From Chloroflexota bacterium (lineage in GTDB: Bacteria > Chloroflexota > Dehalococcoidia > GIF9 > UBA5629): DNA of 9,205 nt. Below the pieces are notes generated by a model. The model had not been told where the DNA came from. It saw nothing but the letters and a program-made list of their open reading frames with translations, and made no database searches. The DNA is taken from NCBI GenBank assembly GCA_026389695.1, contig JAPLHI010000204.1, positions 1 through 9,205 on the forward strand, written 5' to 3'. The first letter of the stretch is position 1; every line of letters begins with the position of its first letter. Shown piece by piece: positions 1 through 6,745 of this stretch. The position numbers and the translations under genes were made by a program.

Positions 1-7
1 ACAGTCA

Positions 8-13
8 TATAAT
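8..13 (+). promoter_or_regulatory. Candidate -10 element before the metallopeptidase-family gene
   Basis: A perfect TATAAT lies 40 nt before the first gene's ATG, followed at once by GATAAT (14-19). The matching -35 would fall before the window, so this rests on the -10 alone. A start site near position 20 would leave a leader of about 34 nt. In AT-rich DNA a lone TATAAT can be chance. Confidence 0.3.
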
Positions 14-53
14 GATAATACGCGAGAATACAGCGTAATGTATCTCTACTAAT

Positions 54-449
54 ATGCTCAGAGAAGTATTTGAAGATCTGGTGATTAAGGCAGTAGGAAG
101 CCTACCTGTGGAATTTCAGGAATTAATGGTCAATATCGATATCGTAATAGAAGATTGGCCCAGCAAATCACAGCTACGGAAATTGCGCTTACACGATAAA
201 TATGAGTTGCTGGGTTTATACGAAGGTGTACCTCTTACCAAAAGAGATCAGGGCTATAATCTTGTACTGCCAGATAAAATCACGATTTTCCAGAAACCTA
301 TAGAGTCTCATTGTCGATCTTCCAGAGAGATTAAAAACGAGATAGTCCGAGTAGTCAGGCACGAAATAGCCCACCATTTCGGCATGGATGACGACAAGCT
401 CTACGAAATAGAAAACGGCAAAAATTCCGGAAAACCCGGCGCCTATTGA
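54..449 (+). CDS. Zincin_1-type metallopeptidase-family protein
   Basis: This 131-residue protein resembles the small zincin-like 'metallopeptidase family protein' group (Pfam Zincin_1, formerly DUF1025). The decisive motif is HEIAHHFGMDD at residues 103-113: HExxH supplies two zinc-ligand histidines and the catalytic glutamate (H103, E104, H107), and the following HxxGxxD gives a likely third ligand at D113. The N-terminal stretch FEDLVIKAVGSLPVEF followed by VNIDIVIEDWP (residues 6-36) is also typical of the family, and the length is normal, so the gene looks intact. ATG54 is the only usable start, because an in-frame TAA lies at 36-38; no clear Shine-Dalgarno is visible. There is no signal peptide, so the protein is probably cytoplasmic. 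Its substrate is unknown, and proteolysis is inferred from the motif only. It lies 65 nt before the CARDB protein gene on the same strand, with no evidence of a shared role. Confidence 0.85.
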   Translation: MLREVFEDLVIKAVGSLPVEFQELMVNIDIVIEDWPSKSQLRKLRLHDKYELLGLYEGVPLTKRDQGYNLVLPDKITIFQKPIESHCRSSREIKNEIVRVVRHEIAHHFGMDDDKLYEIENGKNSGKPGAY

Positions 450-479
450 TTTACACATAATTTTAGAGTAGAGTATTAC
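450..479 (+). promoter_or_regulatory. Candidate promoter of the CARDB-domain gene
   Basis: TTTACA (450-455, five of six to the -35 consensus) and TATTAC (474-479, four of six to the -10) are separated by 18 nt, just after the stop codon of the preceding gene. A start site near 486 would give a leader of about 29 nt carrying the GGAGG site. The match is moderate, and read-through from the upstream gene is an alternative. Confidence 0.3.
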
Positions 480-504
480 ATAAGTTAGTTGTTCTATATT
501 AATT

Positions 505-509
505 GGAGG
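505..509 (+). promoter_or_regulatory. Shine-Dalgarno that fixes the CARDB protein start
   Basis: GGAGG lies 5 nt before ATG515. A longer in-frame reading from TTG503 would overlap this site and place MEAF ahead of the MRR n-region of the signal peptide, so ATG515 is preferred. Confidence 0.75.
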
Positions 510-514
510 CTTTC

Positions 515-2296
515 ATGAGAAGGTTGCTTCTGGTTTTGCCAATTGCTTTATTACTCATTACTGCAATTGTTAATCCGTGTTTTGCTTATTCTGTGAGCTT
601 TAATCCAATTACCCAGCTATCTCAGGATAGCAGTCAAATAATCTGCGAGCATAGTTTTTTACCTTCTTATTTTGAAGCTGCTGATAACGTCACCGATTGG
701 CCTGAGGGACTTGTTTTAACAAAGGGAGTGCCTTTTACGCCAACATCCGATGTCAATAAAGGTGATTTGGTATCGATCAAAGTAAAAGCAACCAATAATA
801 GCCCAATCCAGATTAGTTATGGGCTGGTATTAAATGTGAATGGCAAAGCAGTTGCAACACAGCAATTGTCATTGGAACCATCCGGTAGCCAGAATGTTTC
901 TTTCCCCTATGTGGCTGATCAGTTGGGAATAAATAATATCACCGTGGGCGATCTCACAGGCTCATTCACGGTTAAGCAAGGAGGATTAGGGGATATTCTT
1001 CCGCCTGAAATGTGGGCAATCATCGGCGTAATACTGGCAGTAATAGTTGTTTTATCGCTGCTATTAGTTATTATGCCTTCCCGTAAGAAAAAAGGAGCAT
1101 CCCAATTTGCTCCGGCGAAAGGGCAACAAAAACAGAAAGGAAAACCCGGGAAAACCGCAGGTATGGATATGCAAACTCCAATGTCTATGCCGCGACCGGG
1201 TATGCCGGAAGATATGCAAACCGGTATGCAAACTCAAGGTTTTCCTGCAATGCAACAAAATATGCCCGGCCAGATGATGCAGGGTATGCAACAACCATTC
1301 CAACAGCAAGGCCAGCCTGGTATGCAACAACCATTCTTATCTCAAAGTCAGCAAGGTATGCAATCACCATTCCAACCTCAAGGACAATCAGGTATGCACC
1401 TTCCATTTCAACCCCAGGGACAATCTGGTATGCAGCCTCCATTTCAGCCCCAGGGGCAGCCCGGAATGCAACCTCCCATGCCGCAAGGTATGCAACCACC
1501 TCCTATGAGAACACCTCAAATGCCGTCGCAACAGCAAATGCCTCACGGTATGCAGCCACCACAGCAACCTTCGCCAATGTATGGCGTACCACCCGGTATG
1601 CCATTTGGCATGCAGCAGACTCAAACTCCCATGCCTCCAGGCATGCAAGCCCCCCCATCACCTATGATGCAACCTCCGATGGGTCAAGGTATGCAACAAC
1701 CTGCACCAGGCACATATTCATCCATGGGTATGCCAAAGTTTTCGGTCAGTAATCTCACCATTACGCCCACTAAAGTTAAGGTCGGTGAAACCGTAAACAT
1801 CAGTATAATAGTCTCAAATAACGGAGCGCAAACCGGTAAATATAGCGTGGTATTAAGACTTGGTGGAGTCGTCGAAAATATATCTGATATGACTTTACCG
1901 CAGGGCGCCAGTCAAACAGCCAGCTTTACGGTAATTAAAGACGTTGCAGGTGATTATTATGCCGATGTTGACGGTCTTGGCGGTTTCTTTACAGTCATTC
2001 CTCTTGCTCCACCTTCTTTTATCACAAGCAACTTCTCCGTAGCGCCGGAAAGGGTAAGACAGGGACAACCGGTAATCGTTACTGCATCGGTTACCAACGT
2101 TGGAGAGATAACCGGAACCCATACTCTAATTTTGAGGGTGAAAGGGATGGCAGAAAGCCAGCAAGAGGTCACATTAGGATCAGGAAAAACACAAAATGTT
2201 GAATTTCAGATTATTAAAGATACTCCGGGATTTTATCCGGCATCTTTGGAAAACTGGACCGGCAAATTTGTAGTTGAAATGGACTGGTCCGGTTAA
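515..2296 (+). CDS. Membrane-anchored CARDB-domain protein with Met/Pro/Gln-rich repeat linker
   Basis: The protein has 593 residues. Residues 1-24 form a signal peptide: MRR, a hydrophobic core LLLVLPIALLLITAIV, and probable cleavage after PCFA. Residues about 60-155 form a beta-rich domain that looks like a divergent CARDB/Ig-like fold, with a repeated pattern of 'GDLVSIKVKATNN' followed by 'SGSQNVSF'. A transmembrane helix spans about 167-187 and is followed by SRKKK (189-193). Residues about 200-406 are low complexity (Met, Gln, Pro, Gly) with 34 methionines between 217 and 406. Two clear CARDB-like domains follow at about 408-495 and 504-588, each with 'KVGETVNISIIVSNNG'-type and 'SQTASFTVIKD'-type strands. 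CARDB modules are generally cell-adhesion or surface beta-sandwiches. The SRKKK after the helix predicts that the repeat region and both CARDB domains face the cytoplasm, which is odd. Function is unknown. No enzymatic motif is visible. Confidence 0.85.
   Translation: MRRLLLVLPIALLLITAIVNPCFAYSVSFNPITQLSQDSSQIICEHSFLPSYFEAADNVTDWPEGLVLTKGVPFTPTSDVNKGDLVSIKVKATNNSPIQISYGLVLNVNGKAVATQQLSLEPSGSQNVSFPYVADQLGINNITVGDLTGSFTVKQGGLGDILPPEMWAIIGVILAVIVVLSLLLVIMPSRKKKGASQFAPAKGQQKQKGKPGKTAGMDMQTPMSMPRPGMPEDMQTGMQTQGFPAMQQNMPGQMMQGMQQPFQQQGQPGMQQPFLSQSQQGMQSPFQPQGQSGMHLPFQPQGQSGMQPPFQPQGQPGMQPPMPQGMQPPPMRTPQMPSQQQMPHGMQPPQQPSPMYGVPPGMPFGMQQTQTPMPPGMQAPPSPMMQPPMGQGMQQPAPGTYSSMGMPKFSVSNLTITPTKVKVGETVNISIIVSNNGAQTGKYSVVLRLGGVVENISDMTLPQGASQTASFTVIKDVAGDYYADVDGLGGFFTVIPLAPPSFITSNFSVAPERVRQGQPVIVTASVTNVGEITGTHTLILRVKGMAESQQEVTLGSGKTQNVEFQIIKDTPGFYPASLENWTGKFVVEMDWSG
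1283..1462 (+). repeat. Five tandem 36-bp coding repeats (12-residue GMQxPFQPQGQx)
   Basis: Residues 257-316 of the CARDB protein consist of five consecutive 12-residue units starting GMQQPF, GMQQPF, GMQSPF, GMHLPF and GMQPPF. The later copies end QPQGQS or QPQGQP. Looser GMQ/GMP units continue on both sides, covering about 1160-1730. At the DNA level GGTATGCA recurs at most unit starts. The array suggests growth by slippage or unequal recombination and is a likely site of length variation between strains. Confidence 0.85.
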
Positions 2297-2320
2297 TCGA
2301 TAACATGTGAGTCAGACTGA

Positions 2321-2797
2321 TTATTTTTCAGGATCAACTTTTAAAAGTTGATCCTCACTGTCAAGATAATCGATATAAAGAACGCCGTTTAAATGGTCTA
2401 TCTCATGTTCTAACGCCTGACTCAGTAGATCTTGCGCCTTTTTACGTATCAGTTTTCCTTCCCTGTTCTTTGCCTTTATTTTTACGGACTCAGCCCTCTT
2501 TATCTCAGCATGATAACCGGGGATACTGAGACAACCTTCCATTACCAGCCTTTCTCCTTTTTTCTCCACAATCTCGGGATTAATAAATACAAGCGCATCT
2601 TCATCCGGAACTTGAATTACTATAATGCGTAAAGGAATTCCTACCTGGTTAGCAGCTAAACCCACACCGGAAGCTGTCTGTAAGGTTTCTATCATATTAT
2701 CAATCAGACGCTGTACTGATCTGTCAATACTGGTAACGCGTTTAGCTTTTCCCCTTAAGACAGGATCCGGATTTACGCGAATTTTCAATGCAGCCAT
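2321..2797 (-). CDS. def: Peptide deformylase
   Basis: Def removes the formyl group from the N-terminal methionine of nascent proteins at the ribosome. All three family motifs are intact in 158 residues: GVGLAANQ (44-51), EGCLS (87-91) and QALEHEIDHLNG (127-138). Metal ligands are C89, H131 and H135, with E132 as catalytic acid/base; the metal is usually Fe2+ in this family. The length is within the normal 150-190 range. The ATG lies 9 nt after the priA stop, and the spacer has no good Shine-Dalgarno, so translation is probably coupled to priA. The order priA-def is common, often followed by fmt and rsmB, but here the block ends with def and the next gene is convergent. The last codons contain a perfect 26-bp palindrome (2330-2355), giving a C-terminus LLKVDPEK partly dictated by the dyad. 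Confidence 0.97.
   Translation of the reverse strand: MAALKIRVNPDPVLRGKAKRVTSIDRSVQRLIDNMIETLQTASGVGLAANQVGIPLRIIVIQVPDEDALVFINPEIVEKKGERLVMEGCLSIPGYHAEIKRAESVKIKAKNREGKLIRKKAQDLLSQALEHEIDHLNGVLYIDYLDSEDQLLKVDPEK
2330..2355. repeat. Perfect 26-bp palindrome at the convergent gene ends
   Basis: AGGATCAACTTTT (2330-2342) is followed directly by its exact reverse complement (2343-2355), with no mismatch. In RNA it could form a stem of 9-11 bp with a small loop from the central TTTTAAAA. It overlaps the final codons of def and begins 34 bp after the stop of the CARDB gene. Neither strand has a T-run just downstream of the stem (the minus-strand RNA continues GAAAAAUAA and the plus-strand RNA CACUGUC), so it is not a textbook intrinsic terminator. 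It may still block read-through in both directions or protect 3' ends. Confidence 0.8.
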
Positions 2798-2806
2798 AAT
2801 AAATTA

Positions 2807-5245
2807 TTAAACCACACCCACAGGGTCAACGTCCAAAACCCATCCTGCTGGAAACGGTATATCGTTTAAAATCGCGTGGATGTCGTAACCTAATAGAATA
2901 ATTTGTGCCTGATATTTTCCTCGCAGTCTCACATGAAAAGCAGGAGATGGGCCAATGATCTTCAATTGGATCGTACCTTTCTTTTCTCTCAGGGCGATAA
3001 TAACTTTGGCCATTCTCTCTGCTTCTGCATGGCATTTCTCCATATTGCTATGCATAAATACCAAACGAACCATCTGGTTGAACGGTGGATATCCAAAATA
3101 GCGCCTGTACTTTATTTCATTGTTGTAAAAACCAATATAATTATGCCCGGCTGCATACTTAATGGCATAGTGTTCAGGATTAAATGTCTGAATAATCGAT
3201 CTGCCTGGCATTATACCCCGTCCGGCTCTTCCTGAAACCTGGCACAACAATTGAAAAGTTCGCTCGCTGGATCTGAAATCCGGAAGATTCAAACCGATAT
3301 CCGCATTTATTACACCCACTAAAGTGACTCCCGGAAAATCCAAGCTCTTTGCCACAATTTGTGTACCGATTAAGATATCAGCCTGATGTGACCGAAAGCT
3401 ACTCACAATATTTGCATATTCCTTTGTTCCCGTAGCTACATCACTATCAAACCTGAGAATACGTGCCTTTGGGAATAACTTCTTGCATTCCTTTTCCACG
3501 GTTTCAGTCCCAATCCCAAAATACTTAATATCATCACTGTGACACCTCGGACATGTTTTTATAGGAGCATATGTTTTACGACAATGATGGCAAATAAGCC
3601 TGTTGCTGGCTAAATGGTAGGTTAAAGCCACCTCACAACGTTTACAGCCGAAAATATAACCGCACTTTCTGCATTCAACCAGGGTTGCCAATCCCCTTCT
3701 ATTAATAAATAGAATTGTCTGTTGCTGTTTATCCAGAGTAGCGGCTATTTGCTCTCTTAGCATACGGCTAAAAAGCCCTCGGATACCTGCTTTATATTCC
3801 TCTCTGAGATTTATTATGTTAACCTCCGGCAAAGGCGAAATACCTGCAGGTGTTACCCGTTCTTTTAGCTCTGTCACACTGAATTCACCTTTTTGGCTTC
3901 TATAGTAAGTTTCGACATCTGGTGTTGCACTACCCAGGAGTACCAGCGCGCCTGTAAGCTGAGCCAACCTAATTGCCACATTCCTGGCATGATACTTGGG
4001 AGTTTTTTCTGATTGCTTATACGCCCATTCATGCTCTTCATCGATAATGATTAAACCCAAATCAGGCTGCGGTGCAAATATGGCGCTTCGCGCGCCTATT
4101 ACAACATCAAACTCACCCCTATTTATACGGCGCCACTCATCATATTGCTCACCCAGGGTTAACTTGCTGTGCATCACCGCGATCCTACCTGGAAAGCGCG
4201 CATAAAAACGCTCAATTGTCTGTGACGTAAGAGAAATTTCAGGTACCAGGCAAATGCCCCTTCTGCCACGCCTGATCATTTCATCTATTGCCCGTAAGTA
4301 GATCTCAGTCTTACCACTACCTGTAACTCCGTATAGAACAATTACTCTTGATTGATGACTAGCAGTATCTTTTTCTATCGCAGTTTTAATGGTATCCCAG
4401 CCCTCCTGCTGATTTGAAGTGAATGTAAAGGGAAACTCCAGTGCGAAGTCATATTTTGAAAGCGGATCGCGCTTGACCTCTAAGGGCTGACGCGCAACTA
4501 TTCCTTTTCTTATAAGCAGTCGTAAAGTACTGCTATCACAGTCAACCTGGTTTCTGACTCGCGATAATGGCAAAACACCTCCATTTCGTTCCAGTAGATC
4601 AATAACCGCAGCTTGTCTATTTGCACCTTTTTCTCTTAACCGGACACTTAAATTATTGATTTGTTCACGGTCTAAGTTTAGTTTCAGATAATCAATGAAT
4701 TTGGGTTTAACTTTTTCACTTTCCAACAAAGCTGTTTTCTCAGCCAGCTTCTTGCTTAACAATTCCCTTATCATTGAGGAGCTTCTATTAACCCCAAACT
4801 TGGCTTGCAATCTTTTTAGAGGAAGTTCCCCGCCATTATCCTGGATGGTCTGCACGAAGACTTTGAGATCTACGTTAAGTTCAGAATAATCTGTGTCTGA
4901 GCCCGTCAAACGGATGAATGTGGTCGTACGACGTTCGAAACCCGGTGGCAAGAAAAGAGCAATAGCATTAAAAAGTGGTGATAAATAATACTCGGCGATC
5001 CACAGTGCCAGTTTAATACGTTCGGGGGAGATAATAGTCCGGGGACTAATCAAACCGATTATTTCTTTAGTAACCGGAACCCGGGGGGCGTCGGTAAGTT
5101 CTACAACTACTCCCTGGAGCACTTTTGAGCCAAACGGCACCCAAACTGCATTCCCGACTCCCACATCCAGTAAAGAAGGTATGGAATATGAAAAACTGTT
5201 TAGATGACCGCCAGAAGCATTAACGGCCACCTCGGCATACTTCAT
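2807..5245 (-). CDS. priA: Primosomal replication-restart helicase PriA
   Basis: PriA recognises stalled or collapsed replication forks and reloads the replicative helicase. The 812-residue protein has the full family layout: an N-terminal 3'-end/fork-binding region (about 1-105), a winged-helix-like middle (about 120-260), and a superfamily 2 helicase core. The core shows Walker A GVTGSGKT (306-313), DEEH (402-405), GSATPD (438-443), IGTQIVAKSLDFPGV (626-640) and QVSGRAGRG (669-677). Inserted in the core is the zinc-binding region with eight cysteines (C525, C528, C534, C537, C552, C555, C565, C568), enough for two zinc ions. S634 stands where relatives usually have glycine (AKG.DFP). The ATG lies 5 nt after the rplS stop with no strong ribosome-binding site, so translational coupling to rplS is likely. 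It appears to be intact. Confidence 0.97.
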   Translation of the reverse strand: MKYAEVAVNASGGHLNSFSYSIPSLLDVGVGNAVWVPFGSKVLQGVVVELTDAPRVPVTKEIIGLISPRTIISPERIKLALWIAEYYLSPLFNAIALFLPPGFERRTTTFIRLTGSDTDYSELNVDLKVFVQTIQDNGGELPLKRLQAKFGVNRSSSMIRELLSKKLAEKTALLESEKVKPKFIDYLKLNLDREQINNLSVRLREKGANRQAAVIDLLERNGGVLPLSRVRNQVDCDSSTLRLLIRKGIVARQPLEVKRDPLSKYDFALEFPFTFTSNQQEGWDTIKTAIEKDTASHQSRVIVLYGVTGSGKTEIYLRAIDEMIRRGRRGICLVPEISLTSQTIERFYARFPGRIAVMHSKLTLGEQYDEWRRINRGEFDVVIGARSAIFAPQPDLGLIIIDEEHEWAYKQSEKTPKYHARNVAIRLAQLTGALVLLGSATPDVETYYRSQKGEFSVTELKERVTPAGISPLPEVNIINLREEYKAGIRGLFSRMLREQIAATLDKQQQTILFINRRGLATLVECRKCGYIFGCKRCEVALTYHLASNRLICHHCRKTYAPIKTCPRCHSDDIKYFGIGTETVEKECKKLFPKARILRFDSDVATGTKEYANIVSSFRSHQADILIGTQIVAKSLDFPGVTLVGVINADIGLNLPDFRSSERTFQLLCQVSGRAGRGIMPGRSIIQTFNPEHYAIKYAAGHNYIGFYNNEIKYRRYFGYPPFNQMVRLVFMHSNMEKCHAEAERMAKVIIALREKKGTIQLKIIGPSPAFHVRLRGKYQAQIILLGYDIHAILNDIPFPAGWVLDVDPVGVV

Positions 5246-5250
5246 GCAAT

Positions 5251-5676
5251 TTATTTTGCTTCAGGTATAGGTTCGGAATTGTCTGTAGCTGTCGCTAAGT
5301 CTACTGACTCGGCGTCAGCGGTACTTTCCATAAATCTCTCGCGCTTTTCCTTCAACCTCGCCTCTTTTGTACTCAACCGCCTGATATAATATAGCTTGCT
5401 TCGGCGTACTTTTCCATGTCTGACTACTTCAATTTTTTCCAGTAATGGAGACGCCAGCGGGAAAGTATGTTCAACACCGATTCCATAGGTTACTTTGCGC
5501 ACAGTAAAATTACCGCCAGCCGATCCCCTGCTGACTTTGATAATTAAACCCGAAAAAGTCTGCAGTCTTTCACGGTTTGCCTCTTTGACTTTGAAACTCA
5601 CCTTAACATTATCACCCGGGCTGAGTTTCGGTAGTTTGGTATTGACTTTTGCTGGTTTTAAAGACTTGATATCCAT
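5251..5676 (-). CDS. rplS: 50S ribosomal protein L19
   Basis: L19 lies at the 30S-50S interface of the ribosome. The conserved core is clear: SPGDNVKVSFKVKEANRERL (19-38), QTFSGLIIKVSRG (39-51), FTVRKVTYGIGVEHTFPLAS (57-76), and IEVVRHGKVRRSKLYYIR (82-99). The family usually ends near residue 115; this copy has about 25 more residues (117-141) that are acidic and low in complexity (ESTADAESVDLATATDNSEP), unlike the basic protein before it. An AGAGGA Shine-Dalgarno (5684-5689) lies 7 nt before the ATG. It follows trmD by 35 nt; trmD-rplS is a very common pair, though the usual rpsP and rimM upstream partners are absent here. Confidence 0.97.
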   Translation of the reverse strand: MDIKSLKPAKVNTKLPKLSPGDNVKVSFKVKEANRERLQTFSGLIIKVSRGSAGGNFTVRKVTYGIGVEHTFPLASPLLEKIEVVRHGKVRRSKLYYIRRLSTKEARLKEKRERFMESTADAESVDLATATDNSEPIPEAK

Positions 5677-5711
5677 TTTTATATCCTCTTTTTTAAACTA
5701 CTTTAACTACT

Positions 5712-6461
5712 TTAATTATTACTCAAGGAAGATTTTAGAGATTTAATAGTCTTATTATCGGTTTCACTAAGCTCAGCCTTACTGAGTAGGTCAGGACGTC
5801 TGCGTACTGTGCGCAAAATACTTTGCTCCCTTCTCCATAAAGATATCTCCTTATGATTGCCGGATAAAAGAACCTCAGGGACCTTCCAGCCCCTATATTC
5901 CGGCGGTCTGGTATATTGGGGATACTCAAGTACTCCACCTGTATGAGATTCCTCTATTAACGATACGTCAGAGCCTATTGCACCCGGGATTAGCCGGACC
6001 AAACAATCGATAACAACCATAGCTGCAGTTTCCCCGCCGCTAAGCAGGTAATCGCCTACACTGATTTCATCCGTAGACAGGTGTTCTGCTACCCTTTCAT
6101 CAATACCTTCATAGTGCCCACAAACAATAATTAAATATGGCTCTTTGGACAGTTCAATAGCCACGTTCTGATTGAAAAGGCGGCCTTGCGGCGTCAATAA
6201 AATAACCGGCACCTTATCCATTTCTATTTCTTTTTTTACATCCTCAACTGCTTCAAAGATAGGTTCAGGTTTCATCACCATACCGGCTCCACCGCCATAA
6301 GGATAGTCGTCCACAGTGTGGTGTTTGTCGTGTGAATAGGCACGGATATCATGCAATTCTATACTCACGATTTTCCTTTCCCGTGCTCTTCCCAGAATGC
6401 TGTGATCTATAAAGCCGGTAAAAGCCTGGGGAAACAGCGTTAATACATCTATTCGGTGCAT
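5712..6461 (-). CDS. trmD: tRNA (guanine-37-N1)-methyltransferase TrmD
   Basis: TrmD uses S-adenosylmethionine to form m1G37 next to the anticodon, which prevents frameshifting. It is a SPOUT (trefoil-knot) enzyme that works as a dimer. The 249-residue protein shows MHRIDVLTLFPQAF (1-14), DDYPYGGGAGMVM (51-63), LTPQGR (89-94), CGHYEGIDERV (114-124), ISVGDYLLSGGE (133-144), EYPQYTRPPEYRGW (179-192) and VPEVLLSGNH (194-203). An open frame extends 28 codons further to 6545, but family proteins begin at this MxRIDVLTLFP, and the candidate promoter would put the upstream ATGs outside the transcript, so 6461 is chosen. No strong Shine-Dalgarno is seen there. The catalytic-loop segment reads EESHTGGVLEYPQYTRP rather than the common (E)DSF..GLLE form, so glutamate replaces the usual aspartate. 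It is the first gene of trmD-rplS-priA-def. Confidence 0.97.
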   Translation of the reverse strand: MHRIDVLTLFPQAFTGFIDHSILGRARERKIVSIELHDIRAYSHDKHHTVDDYPYGGGAGMVMKPEPIFEAVEDVKKEIEMDKVPVILLTPQGRLFNQNVAIELSKEPYLIIVCGHYEGIDERVAEHLSTDEISVGDYLLSGGETAAMVVIDCLVRLIPGAIGSDVSLIEESHTGGVLEYPQYTRPPEYRGWKVPEVLLSGNHKEISLWRREQSILRTVRRRPDLLSKAELSETDNKTIKSLKSSLSNN

Positions 6462-6519
6462 GTCTTGATAAAAAATTCTTAGTATTTTTAATCCTGATAC
6501 CTTATTCTTGAGGCTAATT

Positions 6520-6547
6520 ATTTTACCATACACCATTGAAACCACAA
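6520..6547 (-). promoter_or_regulatory. Candidate extended -10 promoter of the trmD operon
   Basis: Read on the minus strand, TTGTGG (6547-6542) is followed after 16 nt by TAAAAT (6525-6520), preceded directly by TGG, an extended -10 (TGn) pattern. A start near 6512 would give a leader of about 50 nt before ATG6461. A weaker alternative a little upstream is TTGATT with TAATTT at 16 nt. Confidence 0.35.
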
Positions 6548-6715
6548 AATTATCACATACACCGGAACAATCAATTTATGACAGTCTTCAGGGTACAACT
6601 ATATATTGTGTTTATCCCGCTTGCAACCACATTCTGTAGTGGTTAATCCCGTATTTATTACTCAATGCAATTCAGAAAATTATAGGCCAGGCCATATATT
6701 TTCCCTAAAAAGCTA
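6546..6715. other. Divergent intergenic region with two small dyads
   Basis: No gene is supported here. Two symmetric elements stand out. AACCAC (6625-6630) and GTGGTT (6639-6644) form a 6-bp inverted repeat around 8 nt. GGCC-A-GGCC (6685-6693) is flanked by AT-rich TATA and ATATA and lies 22 bp before the -35 of the division-cluster promoter. Either could be an operator; nothing proves it. Confidence 0.4.
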
Positions 6716-6745
6716 TTGACAAGTGGGGCAAAAAGTGTTCATAAT
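6716..6745 (+). promoter_or_regulatory. Sigma70-type promoter of the division cluster
   Basis: A perfect TTGACA (6716-6721) and CATAAT (6740-6745, five of six) are separated by 18 nt. A start near 6752 would leave a leader of about 34 nt before the ATG of the winged-helix gene. GTGG boxes lie in the spacer and across the -10, so a protein bound there would block RNA polymerase. Confidence 0.75.

Noticed and set aside
503..514. TTG503 as start of the CARDB protein
   Set aside because: It overlaps the GGAGG that serves ATG515 and would spoil the signal-peptide n-region.
1064..1648. Three overlapping antisense ORFs of 86-104 codons across the Met/Pro/Gln repeat region
   Set aside because: They arise because the repeated ATGCAA/CCA codons lack stops when read backwards. 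Their products are repetitive, with no start signals, and they lie opposite a clearly coding frame.
2321..2355. Canonical intrinsic terminator at the convergent junction
   Set aside because: The palindrome is real, but the T-rich stretch (2321-2328) lies on the wrong side of the stem for the plus strand, and the minus-strand RNA has an A-run there rather than U.
5204..5746. Plus-strand ORFs opposite priA start, rplS and the trmD end
   Set aside because: They are shadows of rplS and the flanking genes; NYFNYFNYY at one end is simply the 9-bp repeat translated.
6462..6545. 28-codon N-terminal extension of TrmD
   Set aside because: Family members start at MxRIDVLTLFP; the extension is low-complexity, unlike the family, and overlaps the likely promoter.
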